Source of the DNA: SIG603 sp964369225
GTDB lineage: Bacteria; Bacillota; Clostridia; Oscillospirales; Acutalibacteraceae
Reading direction: 5' to 3'
NCBI GenBank assembly: GCA_964369225.1
Contig: CAYJER010000003.1
Coordinates: 53,449-117,448 of the forward strand
Length of the DNA stretch: 64,000 nt
This document shows positions 41,745-48,506 of the stretch, piece by piece. How positions within the stretch are numbered: the stretch's first letter is position 1; the number at the start of each line of letters is the position of its first letter. The notes beneath the pieces are model-generated. The model did not search any database, was not told where the DNA came from, and worked only from the letters and a program-made list of their open reading frames with translations. Made by a program: the position numbers and the translations under genes.

Positions 41745-42317
41745 CTAATTATAAGCAGCTTCAAAAGCCTTTAAATTTAAATCTAGGAATTTAGCCGGTA
41801 CGTTTTCTTTGATAGCCTTTATCCAAACTTCTTTATCAAAATTAAGTTTAGCTGCCATTGCACCAATAAGCACAACATTAACAGCCTTAACAGAGCCAGA
41901 ATCTCTTGCAATCTCTGTGGCATTAACAGGAGTTACCTTTACATCCATGTCTGAAATTTTCGTTAAAATCTCTTGTGGATACTCCATATTTCCTGTGATA
42001 ACAGGCATTGGGTCTATACATTGAGTGTTTACGATTAAATCTCCGCCCTCTTTTAAATATGAAAGATATCTTGCAGCCTCTAATTGCTCAAAAGCTAGTA
42101 CAACATCTGCCTCACCATTTTCGATAATTGGAGAATAAACTTTATCACCATATCTTACATAAGTTACAACAGAGCCACCTCTTTGGCTCATTCCGTGAAC
42201 TTCACTTACCTTAACATCATAGCCTTGATCCATCATAACGGCACCTAGAATACGGCTTGCAAGAAGTGTTCCTTGCCCTCCGACACCAACTATAATAACA
42301 CTATTAACCTTGCTCAT
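41745..42317 (-). CDS. iorB: Indolepyruvate ferredoxin oxidoreductase, beta subunit
   Basis: Gamma-type domain subunit of the two-subunit, thiamine-diphosphate-dependent 2-oxoacid:ferredoxin oxidoreductase that decarboxylates indolepyruvate and other aryl pyruvates to aryl-acetyl-CoA, reducing ferredoxin. 190 residues with NSVIIVGVGGQGTLLASRILG at the N-terminus, EVHGMSQRGGSVVTYVRYG and DVVLAFEQLEAARYL, all typical of IorB. The stop of iorA and the ATG of iorB overlap by 1 bp. GGAGG lies upstream. Confidence 0.95.
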   Translation of the reverse strand: MSKVNSVIIVGVGGQGTLLASRILGAVMMDQGYDVKVSEVHGMSQRGGSVVTYVRYGDKVYSPIIENGEADVVLAFEQLEAARYLSYLKEGGDLIVNTQCIDPMPVITGNMEYPQEILTKISDMDVKVTPVNATEIARDSGSVKAVNVVLIGAMAAKLNFDKEVWIKAIKENVPAKFLDLNLKAFEAAYN

Positions 42318-44044
42318 TATTTAGCCTCCTTAATTGCCTTTTTAGGACACAATCCTTTGCATACTCCACAGCCTACACATTGGTTAGGGTCTATAACAGC
42401 TTTTTTATCTTTCATGCTTATTGCAGGGCAACCGATACCCATACATATTTTACAGCCGATACAATCGTCTTTTTCTACTACAAGAGCTGGGTTATGCTTA
42501 ACTGACTTAAGCAACGCACAAGGTCTACGGCTGATTATTACAGACGCTTCTTCTGCCTCTAACTCTTCTTTTATAAGGTCCATTGTAGCCTTTAAGTCAT
42601 AAGGGTCTACAACTTTTACTCTTTTAATACCAATAGCCTTACATAGCTCTTCTAGGTTTACAACACCAGCTGGGTCACCCTTAATATTAAATCCTGTTGT
42701 AGGGTTATGTTGGTGGCCTGTCATACCTGTAATTGAGTTATCTAAAATCATAACTACGGAATTACTTTGGTTGTATGCTACGTCGATTAAACTGTTAACT
42801 CCTGTGTGCATAAATGTTGAATCACCTATAACAGCAACAGAACTCTTGTCTCTGCCTGTAGCCTTGTTAAATCCGTGAAGTGCAGAAATTGACGCACCCA
42901 TACAGATACAAGCATCCATAGCACCTAAAGGCGCACTAGCTCCTAATGTGTAACATCCAATGTCACCACTTACATAAACTCCAGCCTTTTTAAGAGCATA
43001 GAACACACCTCTATGAGGACAGCCACAGCACATAACAGGAGGTCTTACAGGTATTTCTTCGCCAAAAGTCTTACCCTCTATCTCTTGATTTTTCATAAGC
43101 TTGGCTAGAACTCTTTGGTTAAACTCACCAATTTTTGGGAATAGCTCTTTGCCTATAACATCAATTCCGTTTTTCTTGCAATGAGTCTCTATAATGTCGT
43201 CTAACTCTTCAATTACATATACTTTATCTAAACCTTTAGCAAAATTCTTAATTAGGTCTAGCGGTAGTGGGTTAATCATGCCTAGTTTTAGGTAGTTTAC
43301 AGAATTGCCTAGAACCTCTTTAGCGTATTGATAAACAACACCAGCTGTGATAACACCAACTTTTTGTCCATTATCTTCTACCTTATTAATGCAAGAGATC
43401 TCAGCAAAAGCCCTTAGATCTTCTGTTCTTTTCTCTACTACAACATGTTTAGGTCTTGCAAAAGCAGGAAGCATAACATTTTTAGCTGGATTTTTAACAT
43501 ATTCCTTATTTGGAACTTCTACTCTCTCGCCTAATTCTACAACACTTCTTGAGTGAGAAATTCTTGTAGTTAAACGCAAAATTACAGGAGTATCAAATTT
43601 TTCTGATATCTCATAAGCAAGTTTTGTGTAGTCTCTGCACTCGTTTGAGTCTGCTGGCTCAATTAAAGGAAGTTTAGCAGCTATTGCATAGTTTCTTGTG
43701 TCTTGCTCGTTTTGTGAAGAGTGCATGCTTGGGTCATCGGCTACTGCTATAACCATTCCGCCGTTAACACCTATGTAACTCATAGTGAAAATAGGGTCTG
43801 CTGCCACATTAAAGCCAACGTGTTTCATAGCGCAGAAACTTCTTGCACCACCGATTGACGCACCACAGGCAACTTCTGCCGCTACCTTTTCATTCGGTGC
43901 CCATTCTGAATACATTTCATCATATTTAGCAGCCGCCTCTGTAATCTCTGTACTTGGAGTACCAGGGTAACTTGATATTACGCTTACTCCTGCCTCATAA
44001 AGACCTCTTGCTACTGCTTCATTTCCTAACATTAGTTCTTTCAA
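42317..44044 (-). CDS. iorA: Indolepyruvate ferredoxin oxidoreductase, alpha subunit
   Basis: Catalytic subunit, 575 residues. N-terminal pyrimidine-binding domain (MLGNEAVARGLYEAGVSVISSYPGTPSTEITE), a middle transketolase-C-like domain, a thiamine-diphosphate domain (VIGDSTFMHTGVNSLIDVAYNQSNSVVMILDNSITGMTGHQ), and a C-terminal 2[4Fe-4S] ferredoxin domain with CIGCKICMGIGCP and CVGCGVCKGLCP. The start is TTG at 44044 (LKELMLGNEAV), supported by AAGGGGG about 8 bases upstream. It lies 4 bp after paaK copy 2. Confidence 0.96.
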   Translation of the reverse strand: MKELMLGNEAVARGLYEAGVSVISSYPGTPSTEITEAAAKYDEMYSEWAPNEKVAAEVACGASIGGARSFCAMKHVGFNVAADPIFTMSYIGVNGGMVIAVADDPSMHSSQNEQDTRNYAIAAKLPLIEPADSNECRDYTKLAYEISEKFDTPVILRLTTRISHSRSVVELGERVEVPNKEYVKNPAKNVMLPAFARPKHVVVEKRTEDLRAFAEISCINKVEDNGQKVGVITAGVVYQYAKEVLGNSVNYLKLGMINPLPLDLIKNFAKGLDKVYVIEELDDIIETHCKKNGIDVIGKELFPKIGEFNQRVLAKLMKNQEIEGKTFGEEIPVRPPVMCCGCPHRGVFYALKKAGVYVSGDIGCYTLGASAPLGAMDACICMGASISALHGFNKATGRDKSSVAVIGDSTFMHTGVNSLIDVAYNQSNSVVMILDNSITGMTGHQHNPTTGFNIKGDPAGVVNLEELCKAIGIKRVKVVDPYDLKATMDLIKEELEAEEASVIISRRPCALLKSVKHNPALVVEKDDCIGCKICMGIGCPAISMKDKKAVIDPNQCVGCGVCKGLCPKKAIKEAK

Positions 44045-44047
44045 TTT

Positions 44048-45352
44048 TTAATTCCCCCTTAGATCAATTACTCTTTTAGCCTTTCCTTGGAAACGCTCTA
44101 AATTCTTAGGCTCAACAAGTGTTACCTTTGTGTCTAACCCTAGAATACTCTTTAAATTTTCTCTAATTTTTCTTGTTAAGTCTTCAAGCTCACCAAAACT
44201 CTCTAAAAGTGAAGAGTCGATAAGCTCTACCTTAACCTCTAATTTGTCCATAAAATGCTCACGAGTTAGAACCAATTGATAGTGAGGTCCTATTTCGCTA
44301 AAGCTTTCAAGAACTGTAGCTATTTGAGATGGGAACACATTTACACCCTTGATAATAAGCATGTCATCTGTTCTGCCCATAATTTTGTCCATCTTAACGC
44401 CTGTTCTGCCACATAGGCAAGGCTCATAGTCAAGTCTTGTTATGTCTCTTGTTCTATATCTTAAAACAGGTGCACCCTCTCTTAAAAGAGTAGTAACTAC
44501 TAGCTCGCCAGTTGCTCCTCTTTCTTTAACCATGCCTGTTTCAGAATCAATAATTTCTGGCAAGAAAGCATCTTCATTAAAGTGAAGACCATTTCTTAGC
44601 TCACATTCACCAGATACGCCAGGGCCTGTAAGCTCTGTCATTCCATAGTTATCACTAACAGTGATGTTTAGGTTTTTCTCTATAGCATCTCTCATGTCTT
44701 GAGTACAGCTCTCACTGCCTAAGATACCAAATTTAAGCTTATCATATTCAGATAAAGGCAAATTGCCCTCTTTTACTATTTCACTTAAGTAGACAGCATA
44801 ACTCGGAGTAGCAACTAAACCAGTTACTCCAAAGTCTCTCATCATCATAAGTTGTTTCTCTGTGTTTCCTGAAGACGCAGGAATAACAGTAGCACCTAAT
44901 TTTTCTAAACCATAATGTAGACCCAAAGCGCCTGTAAACAGACCATAACCAAAGCTAATTTGGATAATATCCTCATCGCTTACACCGGCAGCTGCACAAA
45001 TTCTTGCAACTTGTGTCGCCCAGTTGTCAAGGTCATTTTTTGTATAAACACCTACTGTAGGCTTGCCTGTTGTGCCAGAAGAAGCATGTATTCTAACAAT
45101 ATCTTTCATAGGTCTAGCCATCATGTTAAACGGATAGTTATCCCTTATATCCTCTTTTGTTGTGAATGGAATATACTGAATGTCTGAAAGAGTCTTGATT
45201 TTGTCACCTGAAGTGATGCCAGCCTTTGAAAGTTTCTCGTTGTAGAACTTTACATTGTTAAAGCAATAGTCCACCATAAACTTTAATCTTTCAAGTTGTA
45301 GCTTCTCAAGTTCTGCTCTTGGCATAGTTTCAATTTCTTTTTGAAAAAACAT
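44048..45352 (-). CDS. paaK: Phenylacetate-CoA ligase family enzyme (copy 2)
   Basis: 434 residues from ATG 45352 (MFFQKEIETMPRAELEKLQ), chosen because TAGGTGGGTG lies 5-6 bases upstream; the longer frame would begin in that site. Motifs: VRIHASSGTTGKPTVGVYT, NYGMTELTGPGVSGEC, MGRTDDMLIIKGVNVFPSQIATVL, and FQGKAKRVIDLR. It is the first gene of paaK2-iorA-iorB. Differences from copy 1 across most of the chain suggest a different aryl acetate preference, which is inference only. Confidence 0.93.
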   Translation of the reverse strand: MFFQKEIETMPRAELEKLQLERLKFMVDYCFNNVKFYNEKLSKAGITSGDKIKTLSDIQYIPFTTKEDIRDNYPFNMMARPMKDIVRIHASSGTTGKPTVGVYTKNDLDNWATQVARICAAAGVSDEDIIQISFGYGLFTGALGLHYGLEKLGATVIPASSGNTEKQLMMMRDFGVTGLVATPSYAVYLSEIVKEGNLPLSEYDKLKFGILGSESCTQDMRDAIEKNLNITVSDNYGMTELTGPGVSGECELRNGLHFNEDAFLPEIIDSETGMVKERGATGELVVTTLLREGAPVLRYRTRDITRLDYEPCLCGRTGVKMDKIMGRTDDMLIIKGVNVFPSQIATVLESFSEIGPHYQLVLTREHFMDKLEVKVELIDSSLLESFGELEDLTRKIRENLKSILGLDTKVTLVEPKNLERFQGKAKRVIDLRGN

Positions 45353-45396
45353 TTTTTCACCCACCTATAATTTAACGATTTTAACCATTGAATTAC

Positions 45397-45425
45397 ATTC
45401 TACACTATTTTATGATATTTTGCAA
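45397..45425 (-). promoter_or_regulatory. Sigma-A type promoter for paaK2-iorAB
   Basis: TTGCAA (45420-45425) and TAGAAT (45397-45402) on the minus strand, 17-base spacer, 45 bases before the ATG. Confidence 0.65.
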
Positions 45426-45517
45426 TACTATTTTTCATTTTCTTTAATATAATTTTACATACACATGCAGAACTTTAAGATTTCACCAATAATTCATGAA
45501 TTATATTTATAGGTCAC

Positions 45518-45546
45518 TTGACTTTTTTATGCAATAATGCTACAAT
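45518..45546 (+). promoter_or_regulatory. Sigma-A type promoter for nfeD-SPFH pair
   Basis: TTGACT (45518-45523) and TACAAT (45541-45546), 17-base spacer, 34 bases before the ATG at 45580. Confidence 0.75.
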
Positions 45547-45579
45547 AATTTCATAACAATATGAAAGGGGTTATATTTA

Positions 45580-46008
45580 ATGGAAGAGTATATGTTATGG
45601 GTTTGGATAGCTGCAACTGTCATTTTAGCCATTGCGGAAGCTGTTACACTCGACCTTACTGCAATTTGGTTCTCGCTAGGTTCTTTAGCCGCTGTACTTG
45701 CTGTAAGTCTCGGGGCCAGCATACCTATTCAGATTGCTGTATTCTTACTGGTGTCTATTGTCTTATTGTTATCAACTAGACCTGTGCTTAAACGAGTTCT
45801 TAAAATTAAAAACGTTGCAACAAATTTTGATAGACTTATTGAGCAAACAGGAACAGTAACAGAAGACATAATTCCAAGTGAAAATGTAGGACAAATCAAA
45901 ATCATGGGACAAATTTGGTCAGCAAAATCTGAAACCGAAATCCCAAAGGGAAGCAATGTCAAAGTAATAAAAATCGAGGGCGTAAAAGCAATTGTACAAA
46001 AGATTTAA
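45580..46008 (+). CDS. NfeD family membrane protein (short form)
   Basis: 142 residues: membrane helices (MLWVWIAATVILAIAEAVTLDLTAIWFSLGSLAAVLAVSLGASIPIQIAVFLLVSIVLLL) followed by an OB-fold domain (TNFDRLIEQTGTVTEDIIPSENVGQIKIMGQIWSAKSETEIPKGSNVKVIKIEGVKAIVQ). This is the NfeD1b type, nearly always paired with an SPFH/stomatin gene, as here with 18 bp between them. The pair organises membrane microdomains or quality control. AAAGGGG lies 9 bases before the ATG. Confidence 0.92.
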   Translation: MEEYMLWVWIAATVILAIAEAVTLDLTAIWFSLGSLAAVLAVSLGASIPIQIAVFLLVSIVLLLSTRPVLKRVLKIKNVATNFDRLIEQTGTVTEDIIPSENVGQIKIMGQIWSAKSETEIPKGSNVKVIKIEGVKAIVQKI

Positions 46009-46026
46009 ATTTAGGAGGGTAATATT

Positions 46027-46941
46027 ATGCCAGAAGAAGTAATGTTAATAATTTGGGGTATTATAGCGATAATTATAGTCGCAGTAATAGCCTCATGTAT
46101 CGTAGTTGTGCCACAAGCTAAGTCATTTATCATTGAAAGACTTGGAACATATAAAGAGTCTTGGGGAACAGGTCTTCACTTTAAAGTTCCACTAATCGAC
46201 AAAATATCAAACAAAATATCTATAAAAGAGCAAATTGTGGATTTTCCACCTCAACCAGTTATCACAAAAGACAATGTTACAATGCAAATTGACACAGTTG
46301 TTTATTATCAAGTTACAGATCCAAAGCTTTATACATATGGAGTAGAAAGACCAATTTCTGCAATCGAGAACCTAACAGCTACCACTTTGCGTAACATTAT
46401 AGGTGATTTAGAGCTTGATCAAACTCTAACATCTCGTGATATAATCAATGCAAGAATGAGAACTATACTAGATGAAGCCACAGACCCATGGGGTATAAAG
46501 GTTCATAGAGTAGAGCTTAAGAACATAATCCCACCTCGTGAAATTCAAGAGGCAATGGAAAAACAAATGAAGGCAGAGCGTGAAAGACGTGAATCCATAC
46601 TTATGGCAGAGGGACAAAAGCAGTCTTCAATCCTAGTGGCTGAAGGTGAAAAAGAGTCTGCAATTCTAAGGGCTGATGCTAAACGTGAGGCACAAATTAG
46701 AGAAGCTCAAGGTGAGGCGGAAGCGTTGCTAACAGTTCAAAGAGCTTTAGCAGATTCAATTGAGATGCTTAACAGTTCAAACCCAACCGAGGCTATCATC
46801 AAACTTAAATCACTTGAAGCCTTTGCAAAAGCCGCTGACGGCAAGGCAACAAAAATTATCATTCCTTCAGAAATCCAGTCTCTTGCAGGTCTTGCAACAT
46901 CACTGAAAGAAGTTATGTCAAGCGATACTCCAGCTAAATAA
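46027..46941 (+). CDS. SPFH domain/stomatin-like protein
   Basis: 304 residues: one N-terminal membrane helix (IIWGIIAIIIVAVIASCIVVV), the SPFH domain (PQAKSFIIERLGTYKESWGTGLHFKVPLIDKISNKISIKEQIVDFPPQPVITKDNVTMQIDTVVYYQV), and a long charged coiled coil (EAMEKQMKAERERRESILMAEGQKQSSILVAEGEKESAILRADAKREAQIREAQGEAEA). This is the paraslipin/QmcA-type group. AGGAGGG lies 6 bases upstream. Membrane scaffold function is known for the family; its clients here are unknown. Confidence 0.93.
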   Translation: MPEEVMLIIWGIIAIIIVAVIASCIVVVPQAKSFIIERLGTYKESWGTGLHFKVPLIDKISNKISIKEQIVDFPPQPVITKDNVTMQIDTVVYYQVTDPKLYTYGVERPISAIENLTATTLRNIIGDLELDQTLTSRDIINARMRTILDEATDPWGIKVHRVELKNIIPPREIQEAMEKQMKAERERRESILMAEGQKQSSILVAEGEKESAILRADAKREAQIREAQGEAEALLTVQRALADSIEMLNSSNPTEAIIKLKSLEAFAKAADGKATKIIIPSEIQSLAGLATSLKEVMSSDTPAK

Positions 46942-47016
46942 ATTGTAAATTGAGTCTATTATAATATGATTGATTATCTTTTGTATTAAGATAATTGAAT
47001 AAGATCAACACTAATT

Positions 47017-47047
47017 TAGGGAAAACCAGAGGGTTTTCCCTATTTTT
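47017..47047 (+). terminator. Terminator after the SPFH gene
   Basis: The 10-bp stem AGGGAAAACC/GGTTTTCCCT has a 4-base loop and is followed by ATTTTTA; 75 bases past the stop codon. Confidence 0.85.
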
Positions 47048-47084
47048 ATGCCACGAAAGCAAAGAGGCTAAAAAATTCCGCCTT

Positions 47085-47150
47085 AGCACAAACTATGACG
47101 GAATTTGGGTCCAACTTCAAGCTAGTGACAGACTATCCAGAATAGCTGTA
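47085..47150. repeat. 66-bp direct repeat, copy 1
   Basis: Matches 47180-47245 at all but one base (CCAACT here, CCAGCT there). It begins AGCACAAACTATGACGGAAT and ends with AGCTA..TAGCT, an inverted pair around a 19-base loop. In copy 1 AAATTCCG just upstream (47074-47081) pairs with CGGAATTT inside the repeat. Confidence 0.8.
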
Positions 47151-47179
47151 GTATAAAATGCGGTGAAAAAATTTAAAAT

Positions 47180-47245
47180 AGCACAAACTATGACGGAATT
47201 TGGGTCCAGCTTCAAGCTAGTGACAGACTATCCAGAATAGCTGTA
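47180..47245. repeat. 66-bp direct repeat, copy 2
   Basis: Second copy, 95 bases downstream of the first; ends TAGCTGTA like copy 1. The near-identity of the two copies suggests a recent duplication or selection on the sequence. Confidence 0.8.
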
Positions 47246-47388
47246 CTAACCTATTTGTTGTTTTTAGCTGTATTAATATAAAAAATTAATATTTTCTCAC
47301 TTCTATGCACATATTTAGAATTTCTTTATGATTATAAGAGAATGATTTTTAAAATGTGTAAATAGCATAAAGCTACAAAAAATTACAA

Positions 47389-47498
47389 CAACCGCATTTG
47401 TCATTATATCTACAATAATGTAAAAATCAAGACTATAATGAACGCAAAAGCGGTCTTGACTATTACATTATTATAGAAGTTCGGCAATTAAGCGGTTG
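47389..47498. repeat. Imperfect inverted repeat of about 110 bp
   Basis: CAACCGC (47389-47395) pairs with GCGGTTG (47492-47498); inside it AATAATGTAA pairs with TTACATTATT, and TCAAGAC pairs with GTCTTGA around a 19-base loop. It resembles the ends and stem of a small non-autonomous element or a structured RNA. Confidence 0.65.
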
Positions 47499-47745
47499 CT
47501 GGGTATTATATGGTCGAATTATAAAAACACATTTCTATAATCACAACCGATTATAATATCTGATTTCAATTAATAATTCTAGCCAATATTCACTTTCAGA
47601 GCATTTTTTAATGCTATTTGGATTTTTTAATCAATATACTATCATTCATATTTAGCTCCTTAATTGTACTTCTTCACTATTAACTATTACTTACTTCAAA
47701 AAATCCTAGTATAATTTTTAGTGAAGAGTGAATAAGTAATAAATA

Positions 47746-47776
47746 AAAATCCTCGTAGCAATCTACAAGGATTTTT
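47746..47776 (-). terminator. Terminator after tRNA-Arg
   Basis: AAAAATCCT.GTAG and CTAC.AGGATTTTT form a stem directly adjoining the tRNA 3' end, with a T-run on the minus strand. Confidence 0.75.
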
Positions 47777-47851
47777 TGGCACCCCCGATTGGAGTCGAAC
47801 CAACGCTCCTGCCTCCGGAGGGCAGCGCTCTTTCCACTGAGCTACAAGGGC
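47777..47851 (-). tRNA. tRNA-Arg (anticodon CCG)
   Basis: 75 bases including an encoded CCA. The D stem GCUC/GAGC, anticodon stem CUGCC/GGCAG with loop CUCCGGA (anticodon CCG), and T stem GUUGG/CCAAU with loop UUCGACU are all seen. The acceptor stem GCCCUUG/CGGGGGU is unusual: it pairs through three G-U wobbles, including the first pair (G1-U72). It reads the rare CGG codon. A 61-residue open frame across it on the same strand is spurious. Confidence 0.9.
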
Positions 47852-47905
47852 ATATCTAATTATATCAGATTGCACATACAAAGATACTACTAAAATGACG
47901 ATTTT

Positions 47906-48307
47906 TTATTTTTCATCATCTTTTTTTTCTAATTGCTGAATTATTTTCTCTTTTGCATTTGTTGAAGCAAGTCGATATTTAGCTATCAACTGTCTTTCTT
48001 CTGTTGACAGTGTAGTTATATTAGAAGGAATTTTTCTTGCCATCGCAGTTGCCCTAACCTTATTACTACTTACTGATAGTGTCGGCGCAGTATCAAATAT
48101 AAAACACTCCACCCCTACATTATAAAGCCTTGCTAGAATACCAAGACTGGTTCTGCTAGGTTCTGTTTTACCAGTTTCATAATATGAGTAGGTAGAACGA
48201 GTTATGCTAAGTTGCTCTGCAATAAATTCTTGCGTATATTTATTCTTAGTTCTAAGCTGCCGCAGTAGTTCAGCCAATGGACTCAAGTTTGCATCAATCG
48301 GATCCAT
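47906..48307 (-). CDS. XRE-family transcriptional regulator
   Basis: 133 residues from ATG 48307 (MDPIDANLSPLAELL), selected for its AGAGGTGG site. The N-terminal helix-turn-helix is LAELLRQLRTKNKYTQEFIAEQLSITRSTYSYYETGKTEPSRTSLGILARLYNVGVE, typical of Cro/C1-type repressors. The C-terminal part is short and charged (TEERQLIAKYRLASTNAKEKIIQQLEKK). A longer frame to 48358 covers the candidate promoter. Targets unknown; its neighbours are a tRNA and the giant secreted protein gene. Confidence 0.88.
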   Translation of the reverse strand: MDPIDANLSPLAELLRQLRTKNKYTQEFIAEQLSITRSTYSYYETGKTEPSRTSLGILARLYNVGVECFIFDTAPTLSVSSNKVRATAMARKIPSNITTLSTEERQLIAKYRLASTNAKEKIIQQLEKKDDEK

Positions 48308-48349
48308 ATTTCCACCTCTTTTTTCAATTTTCGACAAATTCTCATCTTG

Positions 48350-48378
48350 ATTATACAATTATTTGTAACTAATTGAAA
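48350..48378 (-). promoter_or_regulatory. Candidate promoter for the XRE gene
   Basis: TTTCAA (48373-48378) and TATAAT (48350-48355) on the minus strand with a 17-base spacer; ATTGTGAACAAT, a small palindrome, lies upstream at about 48384-48395. The -35 box is weak. Confidence 0.4.
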
Positions 48379-48442
48379 GCAATTGTGAACAATTTTCACT
48401 AATTTATAGTTTGTTCATATTTAATATAATTATACACAAAAA

Positions 48443-48485
48443 TAAACCCGACACCACCTTTTTTTATTGGGGGTGTCGGGTTCTA
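48443..48485 (-). terminator. Terminator after the giant secreted protein gene
   Basis: AACCCGACACC and GGTGTCGGGTT form an 11-bp stem around an A/T-rich loop, 25-60 bases past the stop codon. Confidence 0.8.
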
Positions 48486-48506
48486 TTAATTTAAACCTGT
48501 GCTTTA

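Larger units (their letters stand above)
46942..47776. other. Gene-free 835-bp region with structured repeats
   Basis: No convincing ORF. From left to right: a small hairpin ATTATCTT/AAGATAAT (46973-46995), a terminator (47017-47047), two 66-bp direct repeats (47085-47150, 47180-47245), a 110-bp imperfect inverted repeat (47389-47498), a heptamer-like inverted CTTCACTA/TAGTGAAG stretch (47672-47740) and the tRNA terminator (47746-47776). It could hold a noncoding RNA or remnants of a mobile element. Confidence 0.6.

Noticed and set aside
45540..45962. Minus-strand frames opposite nfeD
   Set aside because: They are antisense to a well-supported NfeD gene with promoter and ribosome site.
47696..47881. 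Minus-strand frame of 61 residues
   Set aside because: It is a translation of the tRNA-Arg gene and its terminator.
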